NCBI RefSeq assembly: GCF_003233725.1 | Contig: NZ_QKQV01000012.1 | Coordinates: 35,323 to 99,322, forward strand | Length of the DNA: 64,000 nucleotides | Direction of reading: 5' to 3' | Origin: Mesonia sp. K7 | Lineage (GTDB): Bacteria; Bacteroidota; Bacteroidia; Flavobacteriales; Flavobacteriaceae | Shown: positions 8,588 through 17,710 of the stretch, one piece after another | How positions within the stretch are numbered: the first letter of the stretch is position 1 | Layout: each line of letters opens with the position of its first letter | The notes under the pieces: generated by a model | Databases searched by the model: none | What the model was told of the DNA's origin: nothing | Seen by the model: the letters and a program-made list of their open reading frames with translations, nothing else | Translations under genes and position numbers: made by a program

Positions 8588-9847
8588 ATGAAAAAATTTA
8601 TTCTACTACTTCTATTTTTATTTTCGATTTTCAAAGTTCAGGCTTCTTATATTCTCATCCCAATGGATGCCGAATCACAGGGCAATCACCTAAAAGCCTA
8701 CGGAATTACCTATTGGGTTTTGGCACAACAGCAAAAGGTAAAATGGTTGCTTAATTATCGTGGCGGATCTTTTTTGATTCCCGATTTTGAAGCGGCAAGA
8801 AAAGAGTGTCAAATACGTGGTGTAGATTTTGAATTGTTGAGCGATGCTAAAGCGGAAGCAATTTTATCCGAAATCGAGAGTCCGTCGCAAAATATGAATG
8901 CTGTTATTCTCGAAAAAGCACCTAAAATTGCAGTTTATACACCAGATAGCAAAGCACCATGGGACGATGCGGTCACCATGGTTTTAACTTATGCAGAAAT
9001 TCCTTACGAAACCATTTACGATAAAGAAGTTTTAGGTGATGAACTTTTACTGTATGATTGGTTACACTTACACCATGAAGACTTTACTGGGCAATACGGA
9101 AAATTTTACCGTAGATACCGAGCAACACCATGGTATATTGAGGAAAAAAGAGCAGCAGAAGAACTGGCAGCCTCTTTGGGTTACCAGAAAGTCTCACAAG
9201 AAAAATTGGCGGTCGCTAAAAAAATACGTGATTATGTTGTTGGTGGCGGTTTTATGTTTGCGATGTGCAGTGCGACAGATTCATTTGATATTGCTTTAAG
9301 TGCTGATGGTGTAGATATTTGTGAAGCCATGTTTGATGGTGACCCCAGTGAAGCTGGTTACCAAAGTAAAATAGATTTCAGTAAAACTTTTGCATTTACA
9401 GATTATACCCTGGAAAGAAGCCCGTTGGTGTATGAATTTTCATCTATAGATATGACGACTAAACGTAGAATTCCGAAGGAATTGGACTATTTTACTTTGA
9501 TGAATTATTCGGCAAAATGGGATCCGATTCCTACAATGTTGTGCCAGAACCACACGGCTTTGGTGAAGGGTTTTATGGGGCAAACCACTTCATTTGATAG
9601 AAATACAGTTAAATCTACGGTGTTAGTGATGGGAGAAAACAAATCGAATGGAGAGGCGCGATACATTCACGGTATCAAAGGGAAAGGTTTTTTTACATTT
9701 TATGGAGGTCACGATCCAGAAGATTATCAGCATAAAGTTGGTGACCCAAAAACAGAGTTATCGCTGCATCCAACCTCACCTGGTTATCGTCTCATATTGA
9801 ATAATGTTTTATTTCCAGCAGCTAAAAAGAAAAAACAAAAAACCTAA
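8588..9847 (+). CDS. Exported protein with glutamine-amidotransferase-like cysteine motif (often auto-named 'asparagine synthetase B')
   Basis: 419 residues. A signal peptide (MKKFILLLLFLFSIFKVQAS) sends it across the inner membrane. The middle reads like a class I amidotransferase/DJ-1-type fold: a strand-turn GGGFMFAMCSATDS places Cys227 at a nucleophile elbow, preceded by LHLHHEDFTGQYGKF. The C-terminus ends in a lysine-rich tail. From memory, homologues next to dnaB in Flavobacteriaceae are called asparagine synthetase B, but I see neither the N-terminal catalytic Cys2 nor an ATP-pyrophosphatase domain of AsnB. The function is unknown. It follows dnaB by 42 bases and may share its transcript. 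Confidence 0.7.
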   Translation: MKKFILLLLFLFSIFKVQASYILIPMDAESQGNHLKAYGITYWVLAQQQKVKWLLNYRGGSFLIPDFEAARKECQIRGVDFELLSDAKAEAILSEIESPSQNMNAVILEKAPKIAVYTPDSKAPWDDAVTMVLTYAEIPYETIYDKEVLGDELLLYDWLHLHHEDFTGQYGKFYRRYRATPWYIEEKRAAEELAASLGYQKVSQEKLAVAKKIRDYVVGGGFMFAMCSATDSFDIALSADGVDICEAMFDGDPSEAGYQSKIDFSKTFAFTDYTLERSPLVYEFSSIDMTTKRRIPKELDYFTLMNYSAKWDPIPTMLCQNHTALVKGFMGQTTSFDRNTVKSTVLVMGENKSNGEARYIHGIKGKGFFTFYGGHDPEDYQHKVGDPKTELSLHPTSPGYRLILNNVLFPAAKKKKQKT

Positions 9848-9853
9848 TCGAAT

Positions 9854-10879
9854 TTAATCGTCGTCTTCTTTTTGTTCTTTAATTTGATCTTCTTTTTCTT
9901 CTGAATCTTTTTTTCGAGCAGTAGGAGCTTTGTAAAAACTTTCGTCTGGTTTAACGATAATTTCTACACGTCTGTTCTTTTGCTTATTAGCATCGGTATT
10001 GTTTTCAGCCACAGGTTTTGTTTCTCCGTAGGTTTCGATTTGGTATGTGTACTCTCCAAATTCTTCTAGTCTCTTTCTCAGGAAACTTTCTACGGAAACA
10101 GCTCTGTTTTTTCCCAAAATAATATTGTATTCATGGCTGGCATCACTATCGGTATGACCACTGATAACAATCTCTGCTTTTGGAATTTTACTAATCGCTT
10201 TGATGAATTTTTCCAATCGGCTGGTTGCTCTTGGTTTTAAATCGTATTTGTCGGTATCAAACAGAAGATGAGCCTCTACATTAAGCCTTAAAACACCACC
10301 AACGGTTGCAATGGCGTCGATGTCTGAACCTGCTGTTGGCCCTGTGCAAAAACTTCCTAAATCAGTTAACCTTACATAGAAATAGATTTCTTTTTCGTTA
10401 TCAGGAATTTTAGCTTTGGCAATATCGATACTCGATTTTCCACCATTTACTACGCCTAAATCTATCCAACGCTTATTGTCGGCAGAAATTTCTACTCTAA
10501 ATTCTTCTACAGAAGGACCAATTTCAAAAAAATATAAATCCGGTCCATCGATGTCGATAAAGCCGTTATCGGTAAATTGGGCTACAATTTGTCCGTAGCA
10601 ACCCACAGAAACATAGGAGTTGTCTAAATATTTTCCGAAATCGGGTTCGCCAGTTGCGGCTTGCGGATTGGTATAAATATCTTCGGCTTCGGGTTTACCT
10701 TCTCTAAATTTGATAATCGTATCTGCGAAAGCGACATTACCTAACGGAATAAATATTTCGGTTTTATCTTTTAGGGTGTAAAACTTTTTAAACTTGATTT
10801 TATCGACATCAAAAATTTGTGCTGTAGAAATAAGGTTTACAGCAAAAATAAGGGTTATGGTAAAGAGTAGGTTTTTCAT
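9854..10879 (-). CDS. OmpA-family outer membrane protein
   Basis: 341 residues from the ATG at 10879. That start gives a clean signal peptide (MKNLLFTITLIFAVNLISTAQ); a longer frame reaching 10951 would run through the rplT terminator and is rejected. Residues about 25-210 form an uncharacterised beta-rich domain with GCYGQIVAQFTDNGFIDIDGPDLYFFE-type sequence. The C-terminal OmpA domain (VISGHTDSDASHEYN...LGKNRAVSVESFL...ENNTDANKQKNRRVEI) binds peptidoglycan. The tail is highly charged (KKDSEEKEDQIKEQKEDDD). It probably links outer membrane and cell wall. It is convergent with the exported gene at 8588. Confidence 0.82.
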   Translation of the reverse strand: MKNLLFTITLIFAVNLISTAQIFDVDKIKFKKFYTLKDKTEIFIPLGNVAFADTIIKFREGKPEAEDIYTNPQAATGEPDFGKYLDNSYVSVGCYGQIVAQFTDNGFIDIDGPDLYFFEIGPSVEEFRVEISADNKRWIDLGVVNGGKSSIDIAKAKIPDNEKEIYFYVRLTDLGSFCTGPTAGSDIDAIATVGGVLRLNVEAHLLFDTDKYDLKPRATSRLEKFIKAISKIPKAEIVISGHTDSDASHEYNIILGKNRAVSVESFLRKRLEEFGEYTYQIETYGETKPVAENNTDANKQKNRRVEIIVKPDESFYKAPTARKKDSEEKEDQIKEQKEDDD

Positions 10880-10893
10880 GCTACCGTAAAAAT

Positions 10894-10926
10894 AAAAAAA
10901 AACCTGCTCATTTAAGCAGGTTTTTC
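10894..10926 (-). terminator. Terminator at the end of the thrS-infC-rpmI-rplT operon
   Basis: AAAACCTGCT/AGCAGGTTTT forms a stem around a CATTTA loop, with A and T runs on both sides. On the minus strand it lies just past the rplT stop (10953) and before the OmpA-family start (10879). Confidence 0.85.
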
Positions 10927-10952
10927 TATATAAGAGAGATATTGTTTGCAAA

Positions 10953-11297
10953 TTATTTTACTTTCTCAACAATTGCTTTAAAAGCTTCTGGGTGGTTCAT
11001 CGCTAAATCGGCAAGTACCTTACGGTTCAATTCGATATTGTTAGCTTTAAGCTGACCCATTAATTGAGAGTATGACATTCCGTGTAAACGAGCACCCGCA
11101 TTGATACGAGTGATCCATAACGAACGGAAGTTTCTTTTCTTTGCTTTACGGTCTCTATAAGCATATAACATTGCTTTTTCCACCGCATTTTTTGCTACTG
11201 TCCAAACATTTTTACGACGTCCGAAGTAACCTTTTGCGTGCTTCATTACCTTTTTTCTTCTGGCTCTTGAAGCTACTGAATTTACTGATCTTGGCAT
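10953..11297 (-). CDS. rplT: 50S ribosomal protein L20
   Basis: 114 residues, full length for bL20. It binds 23S rRNA early in large-subunit assembly, and in other bacteria it also represses its own operon by binding the mRNA. Seen: [19 protein letters not shown] and [12 protein letters not shown], then the RNA-binding [14 protein letters not shown]. It is the last gene of thrS-infC-rpmI-rplT, separated from rpmI by an unusually long 113-base structured spacer. Confidence 0.98.
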   Translation of the reverse strand: MPRSVNSVASRARRKKVMKHAKGYFGRRKNVWTVAKNAVEKAMLYAYRDRKAKKRNFRSLWITRINAGARLHGMSYSQLMGQLKANNIELNRKVLADLAMNHPEAFKAIVEKVK

Positions 11298-11410
11298 AAT
11301 TTTACATTTTTTGTAGTAGGCGATTCAACGTTTTATTTTAGTTTTCGTTGAATACTTTAATTGAGCCTAACTCCAGGGTTATTAAATTGTTTTAACCGGT
11401 TAAACTTGTA
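11298..11410 (-). promoter_or_regulatory. Structured leader between rpmI and rplT
   Basis: The 113-base spacer holds two inverted repeats. One is a perfect 14-base palindrome, TTTAACCGGTTAAA, at 11391-11404. The other is a hairpin with arms ATTCAACG (11323-11330) and CGTTGAAT (11346-11353), extended outward by TAGGC (11317-11321) and GCCTA (11365-11369). No T run follows, so it is not a simple terminator. Position just before rplT suggests an RNA element for L20 autoregulation; this is inference. Confidence 0.5.
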
Positions 11411-11608
11411 TTACTTTAAGCGTAACTGAAGTTTAACATTGTTTTCGTCTGCCTCATGTACCAAAGTACTGTGAGTTAGCGCAAGCTTACGTTTTTTAGA
11501 CTTCTTTGTTAAGATATGACTCTTAAACGCGTGCTTTCTTTTGATTTTTCCAGTAGCAGTAAGCTTAAAACGCTTTTTTGCACTAGATTTCGTTTTCATT
11601 TTAGGCAT
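11411..11608 (-). CDS. rpmI: 50S ribosomal protein L35
   Basis: 65 residues, the normal length of bL35. Seen: [24 protein letters not shown] followed by [20 protein letters not shown], the signature of the family. It lies 35 bases after infC and in the same operon. Confidence 0.98.
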   Translation of the reverse strand: MPKMKTKSSAKKRFKLTATGKIKRKHAFKSHILTKKSKKRKLALTHSTLVHEADENNVKLQLRLK

Positions 11609-11643
11609 AATATCCTTTTTTAGTTATCTCTCTATATAAATTT

Positions 11644-12201
11644 TTACTTTGTCTTCTTTGGTGCGATAAACATATTCATACGTTTACCTTCTAATTTTGG
11701 CATTTGTTCGACTTTACCATATTCTTCTAGGTCTTGAGCCAATCTTAGTAATAAAATTTCTCCTTGATCTTTAAAAACGATAGAACGTCCTTTAAAAAAC
11801 ACATAGGCTTTTAGTTTTGCACCGTCTTTTAGAAACTTTATGGCATGGTTTTTCTTAAACTCATAATCGTGATCATCTGTATTTGGGCCAAATCTGATCT
11901 CTTTGATGATGACTTTAGTTGCTTTTGCCTTTAAAGCTTTATCTCTTTTTTTCTGTTCGTAAAGGAATTTTTTATAATCCATTACTTTTACAACAGGCGG
12001 ATTAGCATTTGGTGATATTTCTACCAAATCTAATTCTTGCTCTTTAGCAATAGCCAATGCTTCTTTTACGGGGTAAATACCCATTTCTACGTTATCACCG
12101 ACAAGACGAACTTCTTTTGCTCTAATTTTGTCGTTGATGTTGTGTTCATCTTTTTTTGGCTCTCTAAATGAACCTCTTGATCTTCTTTTGTGTATAGCTA
12201 T
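11644..12201 (-). CDS. infC: Translation initiation factor IF-3 (AUA start)
   Basis: 185 residues if read from ATA at 12201. The first ATG in frame (12084) falls inside the protein, after [10 protein letters not shown], a segment conserved in all IF-3 proteins. Upstream of it the frame is open to a TAA at 12216 with no ATG, GTG, TTG or CTG. Reading from ATA gives (M)[18 protein letters not shown], which matches the MAIRR-type start of flavobacterial IF-3. E. coli infC likewise starts with a non-canonical AUU used for autoregulation. The C-terminal domain has [17 protein letters not shown]. It lies 17 bases after thrS. Confidence 0.9.
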   Translation of the reverse strand: MAIHKRRSRGSFREPKKDEHNINDKIRAKEVRLVGDNVEMGIYPVKEALAIAKEQELDLVEISPNANPPVVKVMDYKKFLYEQKKRDKALKAKATKVIIKEIRFGPNTDDHDYEFKKNHAIKFLKDGAKLKAYVFFKGRSIVFKDQGEILLLRLAQDLEEYGKVEQMPKLEGKRMNMFIAPKKTK

Positions 12202-12218
12202 GACTTTATAATTTTAAA

Positions 12219-14165
12219 TTAAACTTCAAATGTTTTCAACGTCGATTTGATCTCTTTTTGCAATAATTCCGCGAAAGCGTTTACACGCATAGCACCCAAA
12301 TCTTCGCCACCGTGTTTACGTACAGAAACCGTGCCGTCTTTTTCTTCTTGCTCTCCAACAATCAGCATATACGGCAGTTTATTGACTTCTGCTTCACGTA
12401 TTTTCTTGCCCATAGTTTCACTACGGTTGTCAACTAGGGCGCGAATTTCGTGATTTTCTAGCAATTTTAAAACTTTTTGCGTGTAATTTTCATATTTCTC
12501 ACTCAAAGACAGTACAATAGCCTGTTCTGGCATGAGCCAAAGTGGGAAATTTCCACCGGTATGTTCCAGCAAAATCGCCACAAAACGTTCCATACTTCCG
12601 AAAGGAGCACGGTGAATCATCACCGGTCTGTGTAGTTCGTTATCACTGCCTTTGTAGGTTAAATCGAAACGTTCTGGTAAGTTATAATCTACTTGAATTG
12701 TACCTAACTGCCAACTTCTGCCCAAGGCATCTTTGACCATAAAATCGAGTTTTGGTCCGTAGAAAGCAGCTTCACCAGTTTCAATCACATAGTTTAAGCC
12801 TTTTTCTTTAGCAGCATTGATGATGGCGTTTTCTGCTTTTTCCCAATTTTCATCAGCCCCGATATATTTTTCTTTGTTTTCTGGGTCTCTCAAAGATACT
12901 TGAGCCGTGAAGTTTTCAAACCCTAAGGAACCAAAAACATACAAGACCAAATCGATTACTTTTTTAAATTCATCGTCTAATTGGTCTGGCGTACAGAAAA
13001 TATGGGCATCGTCTTGGGTAAACCCGCGAACACGTGTTAAGCCGTGTAGCTCACCACTTTGCTCGTAACGGTAAACGGTACCAAATTCTGCAAAACGTTT
13101 CGGTAAATCACGGTAGCTCCATGCATTAGCGTTATACATTTCACAGTGATGTGGACAGTTCATAGGTTTTAACAAAAACTCTTCGTCTTCGTTAGGTGTT
13201 TTGATAGGTTGAAAACTGTCTTCACCGTATTTAGCATAGTGACCCGAAGTTACATATAATTCTTTCTGACCAATATGTGGCGAAACCACCATCTCGTAAC
13301 CTGCTTTTTTCTGTGCTTTTTTTAGGAAATTTTCTAATCTTTCGCGTAAAGCAGCTCCTTTGGGTAACCATAAGGGTAAACCTTGACCTACTTTTTGTGA
13401 AAAAGTAAAGAGTTGTAGTTCTTTACCTAATTTCCTGTGATCGCGTTTTTTGGCTTCTTCCAGTAGTTCTAAATATTCCTTTAAGTCTTTTTGCTTGGGA
13501 AAACTAATACCGTAAACTCTTGTTAGCTGCGGATTGTTTTCGTTACCACGCCAATATGCTCCAGCAACGCTCATGAGTTTTACCGCTTTAACAATTCCCG
13601 TATTTGGGATGTGCCCGCCACGGCATAAATCGGTAAAAGAATCGTGGTCACAGAAAGTAATATCACCGTCTTCAAGGTTTTCAATCAATTCTACTTTAAA
13701 CGGATTATTTTCTTGTTTATAGAAATCTAAAGCCTCTGATTTGGAAACTTCACGTAAAGAAAACTCATGTTTTCCACGAGCAATTTCCAGCATTTTATCT
13801 TCGATTTTCTTGAAATCGTTGTCAGAAATTTTCTGATCGCCAAAATCGATGTCGTAATAAAAACCATTTTCGATGGCCGGACCAATCGTTAATTTGACGC
13901 CAGGATAAAGCTCTTGAATGGCTTGCGCCATAATATGCGAGCTACTGTGCCAAAAGGCTTTTTTACCTTGCTCGTCATTCCAGGTATAAAGTACCAAAGA
14001 ACCATCGGTGGTGAGTTGGGTTTTCGTCTCTACGGTTTTTCCGTTGAAACTTGCAGAAAGTACATTTCTGGCTAATCCTTCACTAATGCTTTTGGCAACG
14101 TCTAATACCGAGACGCCGCTTTCAAATTCTTTGATACTGCCGTCAGGCAAGGTAATTTTAATCAT
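12219..14165 (-). CDS. thrS: Threonyl-tRNA synthetase
   Basis: 648 residues, full length. Class II synthetase charging tRNA-Thr. Domains in order: N-terminal TGS ([20 protein letters not shown]), the editing domain with [11 protein letters not shown] and the [14 protein letters not shown] zinc-like motif, the catalytic core with [36 protein letters not shown] and [18 protein letters not shown], and an anticodon-binding domain. First gene of the operon that continues with infC, rpmI and rplT. A degenerate copy of the GCTTTCGCGAAAGC palindrome (CGCGAAAGCG) sits at 12271-12280 within it. Confidence 0.97.
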   Translation of the reverse strand: MIKITLPDGSIKEFESGVSVLDVAKSISEGLARNVLSASFNGKTVETKTQLTTDGSLVLYTWNDEQGKKAFWHSSSHIMAQAIQELYPGVKLTIGPAIENGFYYDIDFGDQKISDNDFKKIEDKMLEIARGKHEFSLREVSKSEALDFYKQENNPFKVELIENLEDGDITFCDHDSFTDLCRGGHIPNTGIVKAVKLMSVAGAYWRGNENNPQLTRVYGISFPKQKDLKEYLELLEEAKKRDHRKLGKELQLFTFSQKVGQGLPLWLPKGAALRERLENFLKKAQKKAGYEMVVSPHIGQKELYVTSGHYAKYGEDSFQPIKTPNEDEEFLLKPMNCPHHCEMYNANAWSYRDLPKRFAEFGTVYRYEQSGELHGLTRVRGFTQDDAHIFCTPDQLDDEFKKVIDLVLYVFGSLGFENFTAQVSLRDPENKEKYIGADENWEKAENAIINAAKEKGLNYVIETGEAAFYGPKLDFMVKDALGRSWQLGTIQVDYNLPERFDLTYKGSDNELHRPVMIHRAPFGSMERFVAILLEHTGGNFPLWLMPEQAIVLSLSEKYENYTQKVLKLLENHEIRALVDNRSETMGKKIREAEVNKLPYMLIVGEQEEKDGTVSVRKHGGEDLGAMRVNAFAELLQKEIKSTLKTFEV

Positions 14166-14239
14166 GATTTTTTATTAAAAGAGCAAAGATAAGTAGTGCA
14201 TGTTTTTATGCAATACTTATTTTTTAAAATTTTGAATAA

Positions 14240-14370
14240 AAAACTGTCTGGGTATTAATAACAGTTTATATCATTTCGCCTTGATGTAGGATCTCATCAA
14301 TTTGATTTATAAATTAGGATGAGAACCTGAAACAAGTTCAGGTTAACGAAACGTTTTCCCAGACAGTTTT
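14240..14370 (-). terminator. htpG terminator with an enlarged loop
   Basis: Perfect 13-base arms AAAACTGTCTGGG (14240-14252) and CCCAGACAGTTTT (14358-14370) lie just after the htpG stop. Read on the minus strand, the second arm of the stem runs into TTTTTT, as in an intrinsic terminator. The loop is 105 bases, far larger than normal, and contains a REP-like element. The arms look like a former compact terminator opened by an insertion. Confidence 0.6.
14271..14348. repeat. REP-like intergenic element (copy 2), inside the htpG terminator loop
   Basis: It contains two hairpins: TCTCATC (14292-14298) with GATGAGA (14318-14324), and AACCTGAA (14324-14331) with TTCAGGTT (14337-14344) around ACAAG. 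It shares TCATTTCGC and the CCTGAAACAAG core with the element at 1524-1617 read on the minus strand, so the two appear to be one family in different states of decay. Confidence 0.6.
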
Positions 14371-14392
14371 ATATCCGCTTTAAACGAAAAAA

Positions 14393-16276
14393 TTACTTGA
14401 TCATCTCAAAGCTACGCTTTACAAAATTAGTAAGTTCTTCACCTTTGAGCAGGTTTTGTGATAGTCTCGCCAAGTCTAAAGCTTGTTTGATGAGCTTTTC
14501 CTGAGTTTCTTTTTCGCTGTTTAAAATAGTAGAAGTCAGTTCGTGGTTGGTATTAACTACCAAATTGTACATTTCTGGCATGTTGCCCATACCAAACATT
14601 CCGCCGCCACCGGTTTGCTGCATTTCTTTCATACGACGCATAAACTCAGGTTGTGTGATGATAATTGGTGCAGCATCACTACTCATGGCTTCTAGTTGTA
14701 CGGTATATTTTTCCTTCGGTACTACCGTTTCAAAATCGGTTTTGAGTTTTTCTTTTTCTTCGTCAGAAAGTTTAGAAATTTGCTCTTCTTCTTTTTTGAT
14801 AAGATTATCTACGTGATCGCTATCAACCCGTACAAAGCTTACTTTTTCTTTGGTAGATTCTAACTTTTGGATAAGGTGCGAAACAATAGGCGAATCCAAC
14901 AACAATACCTCATAACCTTTTTCTTCTGCCGCTTTGATGTAGCTGTGTTGCTCGTCTTTATTAGAAGTGTATAAGAAGACCAAATTTCCGTCTTTATCGG
15001 TTTGGTTTTCCTTGATCGCTTCTTCTAATTCCGTGTAGGTATAATACTTGTTATTTACCGTAGGATAAAGAGCAAACTTGTCGGCTTTTTCAAAGAATTT
15101 TTCTTCTGAAAGCATACCGTATTCGATGACTACTTTAATATCGTTCCATTTCTTTTCGAAATCTTCACGGTTTTCGTTGAAAAGCGATTTGAGTTTATCG
15201 GCTACTTTTCTGGTGATGTAACTCGAAATTTTCTTTACCGCTCCGTCAGCTTGTAAATAAGAACGAGAAACATTCAACGGAATATCTGGTGAATCGATTA
15301 CCCCGCGAAGCATGGTTAAAAATTCAGGTACAATACCTTCTACGTTATCGGTTACAAAAACTTGATTTTGATAGAGTTGTATTTTGTCACGTTGCATGCT
15401 CATGTCATTGGTGAGCTTCGGGAAATACAAAATTCCTGTAAGGTTAAACGGATAATCTACATTTAAATGTATATGGAATAACGGCTCCTCAAACTGCATC
15501 GGGTATAGCTCACGGTAGAAGTTTTTGTAATCGTCTTCTTCGAGATCTGTTGGTTGTTTTGTCCAAGCTGGTTCTGGGTTATTGATGATGTTATCAACGG
15601 TGACCGTTTTTGGTTTTTCATCTTCAGGAGCATCTTCTGCCTTAGGAAGTGTTTTTTCCTTGGTTCCGAATTTTATCGGAATTGGCATAAACTTGTTGTA
15701 CTTGGTCAGTAAAGTTTCAATGCGGTTTTCTTCCAAAAACTCTTTTTCATCTTCATTGATGTGTAAGATAATTTCGGTACCTCTTTCGGTTTTATTAGCA
15801 TCTTCGATGGTAAAATCGGTGGTTCCTTCACAAATCCAATGTGCCGCAGGCTCATCTTTATAGGATTTGGTAATGATTTCTACTTTATCTGCGACCATAA
15901 AAGCAGAATAAAAACCAAGCCCAAAATGACCGATAATTCCGCTGTCCTTGGCAGAATCTTTATATTTTTCAAGAAATTCTTCTGCTCCCGAAAAAGCCAC
16001 TTGATTGATGTATTTTTCAACCTCTTCTTTGGTCATCCCAATCCCTTGATCGATTATGTGAAGGGTTTTGTTGTTTTCGTCAATTTTTACCTCGATAACG
16101 GGTTTTCCGTATTCTACTTCTGCCTCACCAATACTTGTTAAATGTTTTAATTTTAAAGTTGCATCGGTTGCGTTAGAGATTAATTCACGTAAGAAAATCT
16201 CGTGATCGCTGTATAAAAATTTCTTTATTAAAGGAAAGATGTTTTCTACAGACACATTTATTTTTCCTGTTGCCAT
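14393..16276 (-). CDS. htpG: Molecular chaperone HtpG (Hsp90)
   Basis: 627 residues, typical of bacterial Hsp90. The GHKL ATPase domain shows ELISNATDATLKLKHL (conserved Glu and Asn), IDQGIGMTKEE and GHFGLGFYSAFMV; the middle domain has the SRSYLQADGAVKKISSYI catalytic-loop region; a C-terminal dimerisation domain follows. It contains a GGGGMFGMGNMPE-rich loop near residue 550. ATP-dependent cytosolic chaperone. It is transcribed alone, with its own terminator. Confidence 0.96.
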   Translation of the reverse strand: MATGKINVSVENIFPLIKKFLYSDHEIFLRELISNATDATLKLKHLTSIGEAEVEYGKPVIEVKIDENNKTLHIIDQGIGMTKEEVEKYINQVAFSGAEEFLEKYKDSAKDSGIIGHFGLGFYSAFMVADKVEIITKSYKDEPAAHWICEGTTDFTIEDANKTERGTEIILHINEDEKEFLEENRIETLLTKYNKFMPIPIKFGTKEKTLPKAEDAPEDEKPKTVTVDNIINNPEPAWTKQPTDLEEDDYKNFYRELYPMQFEEPLFHIHLNVDYPFNLTGILYFPKLTNDMSMQRDKIQLYQNQVFVTDNVEGIVPEFLTMLRGVIDSPDIPLNVSRSYLQADGAVKKISSYITRKVADKLKSLFNENREDFEKKWNDIKVVIEYGMLSEEKFFEKADKFALYPTVNNKYYTYTELEEAIKENQTDKDGNLVFLYTSNKDEQHSYIKAAEEKGYEVLLLDSPIVSHLIQKLESTKEKVSFVRVDSDHVDNLIKKEEEQISKLSDEEKEKLKTDFETVVPKEKYTVQLEAMSSDAAPIIITQPEFMRRMKEMQQTGGGGMFGMGNMPEMYNLVVNTNHELTSTILNSEKETQEKLIKQALDLARLSQNLLKGEELTNFVKRSFEMIK

Positions 16277-16423
16277 ATCTAAAAAAGTTTATGTTTTGAT
16301 TTTGCAGGATGATTGACAATAAAAATACCATTTTAAGTTTTCTGTCAATCTGGCAGAAATTCTTATGCTTGCCTATTTAATTCAGAAATTAAAATATATT
16401 AGCAGTATAATTATTGCGTATAT

Positions 16424-16439
16424 TGCTTTCACGAAAGCA
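16424..16439. repeat. Palindrome TGCTTTCACGAAAGCA upstream of fabH
   Basis: A 16-base near-perfect inverted repeat ending 16 bases before the fabH ATG. It is one of several copies of a GCTTTCGCGAAAGC-like motif in the window. It could act as an operator or hairpin in the fabH leader, or simply be one more copy of a dispersed palindrome. Confidence 0.5.
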
Positions 16440-16455
16440 TTTAAAAATAAAATAT

Positions 16456-17466
16456 ATGTTGTACCAATCTAAAATAGCAGGCTTAGGAAGTTATGTGCCC
16501 GAAAATGTGGTGACCAATAATGATTTATCAAAATTAATGGAGACCAACGACGAATGGATTCAAGAACGAACGGGTATTAAAGAGCGTCGTCACATCAAAA
16601 AGGGAGACGGAAACTCGACCGCCATTATGGGTGTAAAAGCAGCCAAAATTGCCTTGGAAAGAGCCAAAATAAATAAAGATGACATCGACCTCATCATTTT
16701 TGCGACGTTAAGTCCAGACTATTATTTTCCAGGTTGTGGCGTGCAAGTGCAAGAAATGTTGGATATTCATACGTGTCCGGCTCTTGATGTACGTAACCAA
16801 TGCAGCGGTTTTGTATACGGACTTTCGGTAGCCGATCAATTTATCAAAACTGGAATGTATAAAAATATTTTGCTGATTGGTAGCGAAAACCATTCTGGAG
16901 GTTTAGATATGACCACGCGTGGTCGTGGCGTTTCGGTTATCTTTGGTGATGGAGCAGGAGCAGCAGTTTTAACACAAAGTGACCATAACGGACAAGGGAT
17001 TTTGTCTACACATTTACACAGTGAAGGAAAACATGCTTTAGAGCTTTCGCTAAAAGGACCAAGTACCATGCATTGGGTTCCGGAGTTGATTGAGAAAAAC
17101 CCACAAGAAGATATTCCGTATTATCCTTATATGAATGGGCAATATGTGTTTAAACATGCAATACAGCGTTTTAGTGAAGTCATCAAAGAAGGGTTGAAAG
17201 AAAACGGATTAGAAGTAAAAGACATCGATTTGTTGATTCCGCATCAAGCGAATTTGAGGATAGCACAATTTATTCAGCAAAAGTTTAAGCTTTCTGATGA
17301 CCAAGTGTTTAATAACATTCAGAAATACGGAAATACTACGGCAGCTTCGATACCAATTGCGCTAACCGAAGCTTGGGAACAAGGCAAAATAAAAGAAGGG
17401 GATAACATTGTTTTGGCGGCTTTTGGTAGTGGATTTACTTGGGGAAGTGCTGTGATAAGTTGGTAA
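16456..17466 (+). CDS. fabH: 3-oxoacyl-ACP synthase III (FabH-type ketosynthase)
   Basis: 336 residues from the ATG at 16456; the frame is open further upstream but MLYQSKIAGLGSYVPEN is the proper thiolase-fold start. The condensing enzyme triad is complete: Cys116 in RNQCSGF, His263 in LIPHQANLRIA and Asn293 in YGNTTAASIP. Canonical FabH condenses acetyl- or branched acyl-CoA with malonyl-ACP to begin fatty acid synthesis. Flavobacteria often carry a second FabH elsewhere next to other fab or acc genes, so this copy may have a different primer specificity. No fab neighbours are present. Confidence 0.9.
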   Translation: MLYQSKIAGLGSYVPENVVTNNDLSKLMETNDEWIQERTGIKERRHIKKGDGNSTAIMGVKAAKIALERAKINKDDIDLIIFATLSPDYYFPGCGVQVQEMLDIHTCPALDVRNQCSGFVYGLSVADQFIKTGMYKNILLIGSENHSGGLDMTTRGRGVSVIFGDGAGAAVLTQSDHNGQGILSTHLHSEGKHALELSLKGPSTMHWVPELIEKNPQEDIPYYPYMNGQYVFKHAIQRFSEVIKEGLKENGLEVKDIDLLIPHQANLRIAQFIQQKFKLSDDQVFNNIQKYGNTTAASIPIALTEAWEQGKIKEGDNIVLAAFGSGFTWGSAVISW

Positions 17467-17506
17467 ACTTGAAATAAATTTGTATTTTTTCTGAAATTAT
17501 GATTTT

Positions 17507-17674
17507 ATGAAGAAACAAAACTTTACCCTAATTTTTATAAGTCTAACTTCCTTGATTTTTATTGCTTTGTACAGTTTTATAGAGATCAATAAATATGCTG
17601 GTTTTATTCTAATTCCTATACTTATTGCCTATTATGTTGGGCAATATGCCGAAAGAAATTATAGTGATCGCTAA
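17507..17674 (+). CDS. Small two-helix membrane protein
   Basis: 55 residues, MKKQNFTLIFISLTSLIF... ending AERNYSDR. Two hydrophobic segments (about residues 7-25 and 31-48) flank a short polar turn FIEINKYAG, with a positively charged N-terminus. It begins 40 bases after fabH and is followed within 10 bases by a strong terminator, which supports its being a real gene in the fabH transcript. I do not recognise a family. Confidence 0.5.
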   Translation: MKKQNFTLIFISLTSLIFIALYSFIEINKYAGFILIPILIAYYVGQYAERNYSDR

Positions 17675-17680
17675 AAAAGA

Positions 17681-17710
17681 AAAACCCTCAAAAAATTTTG
17701 AGGGTTTTAT
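17681..17710 (+). terminator. Terminator after fabH and the small membrane ORF
   Basis: AAAACCCTCAAAA/TTTTGAGGGTTTT forms a long perfect stem that is also A/T-flanked for bidirectional use. Confidence 0.88.

Noticed and set aside
8588..9847. Naming the exported protein asparagine synthetase B
   Set aside because: Neither the glutaminase Cys2 nor the ATP-pyrophosphatase motif of AsnB exists in it; the name is recalled as a database habit only.
9854..10951. Longer start for the OmpA-family gene at 10951
   Set aside because: The extra 24 codons run through the rplT terminator hairpin, while the ATG at 10879 gives a perfect signal peptide.
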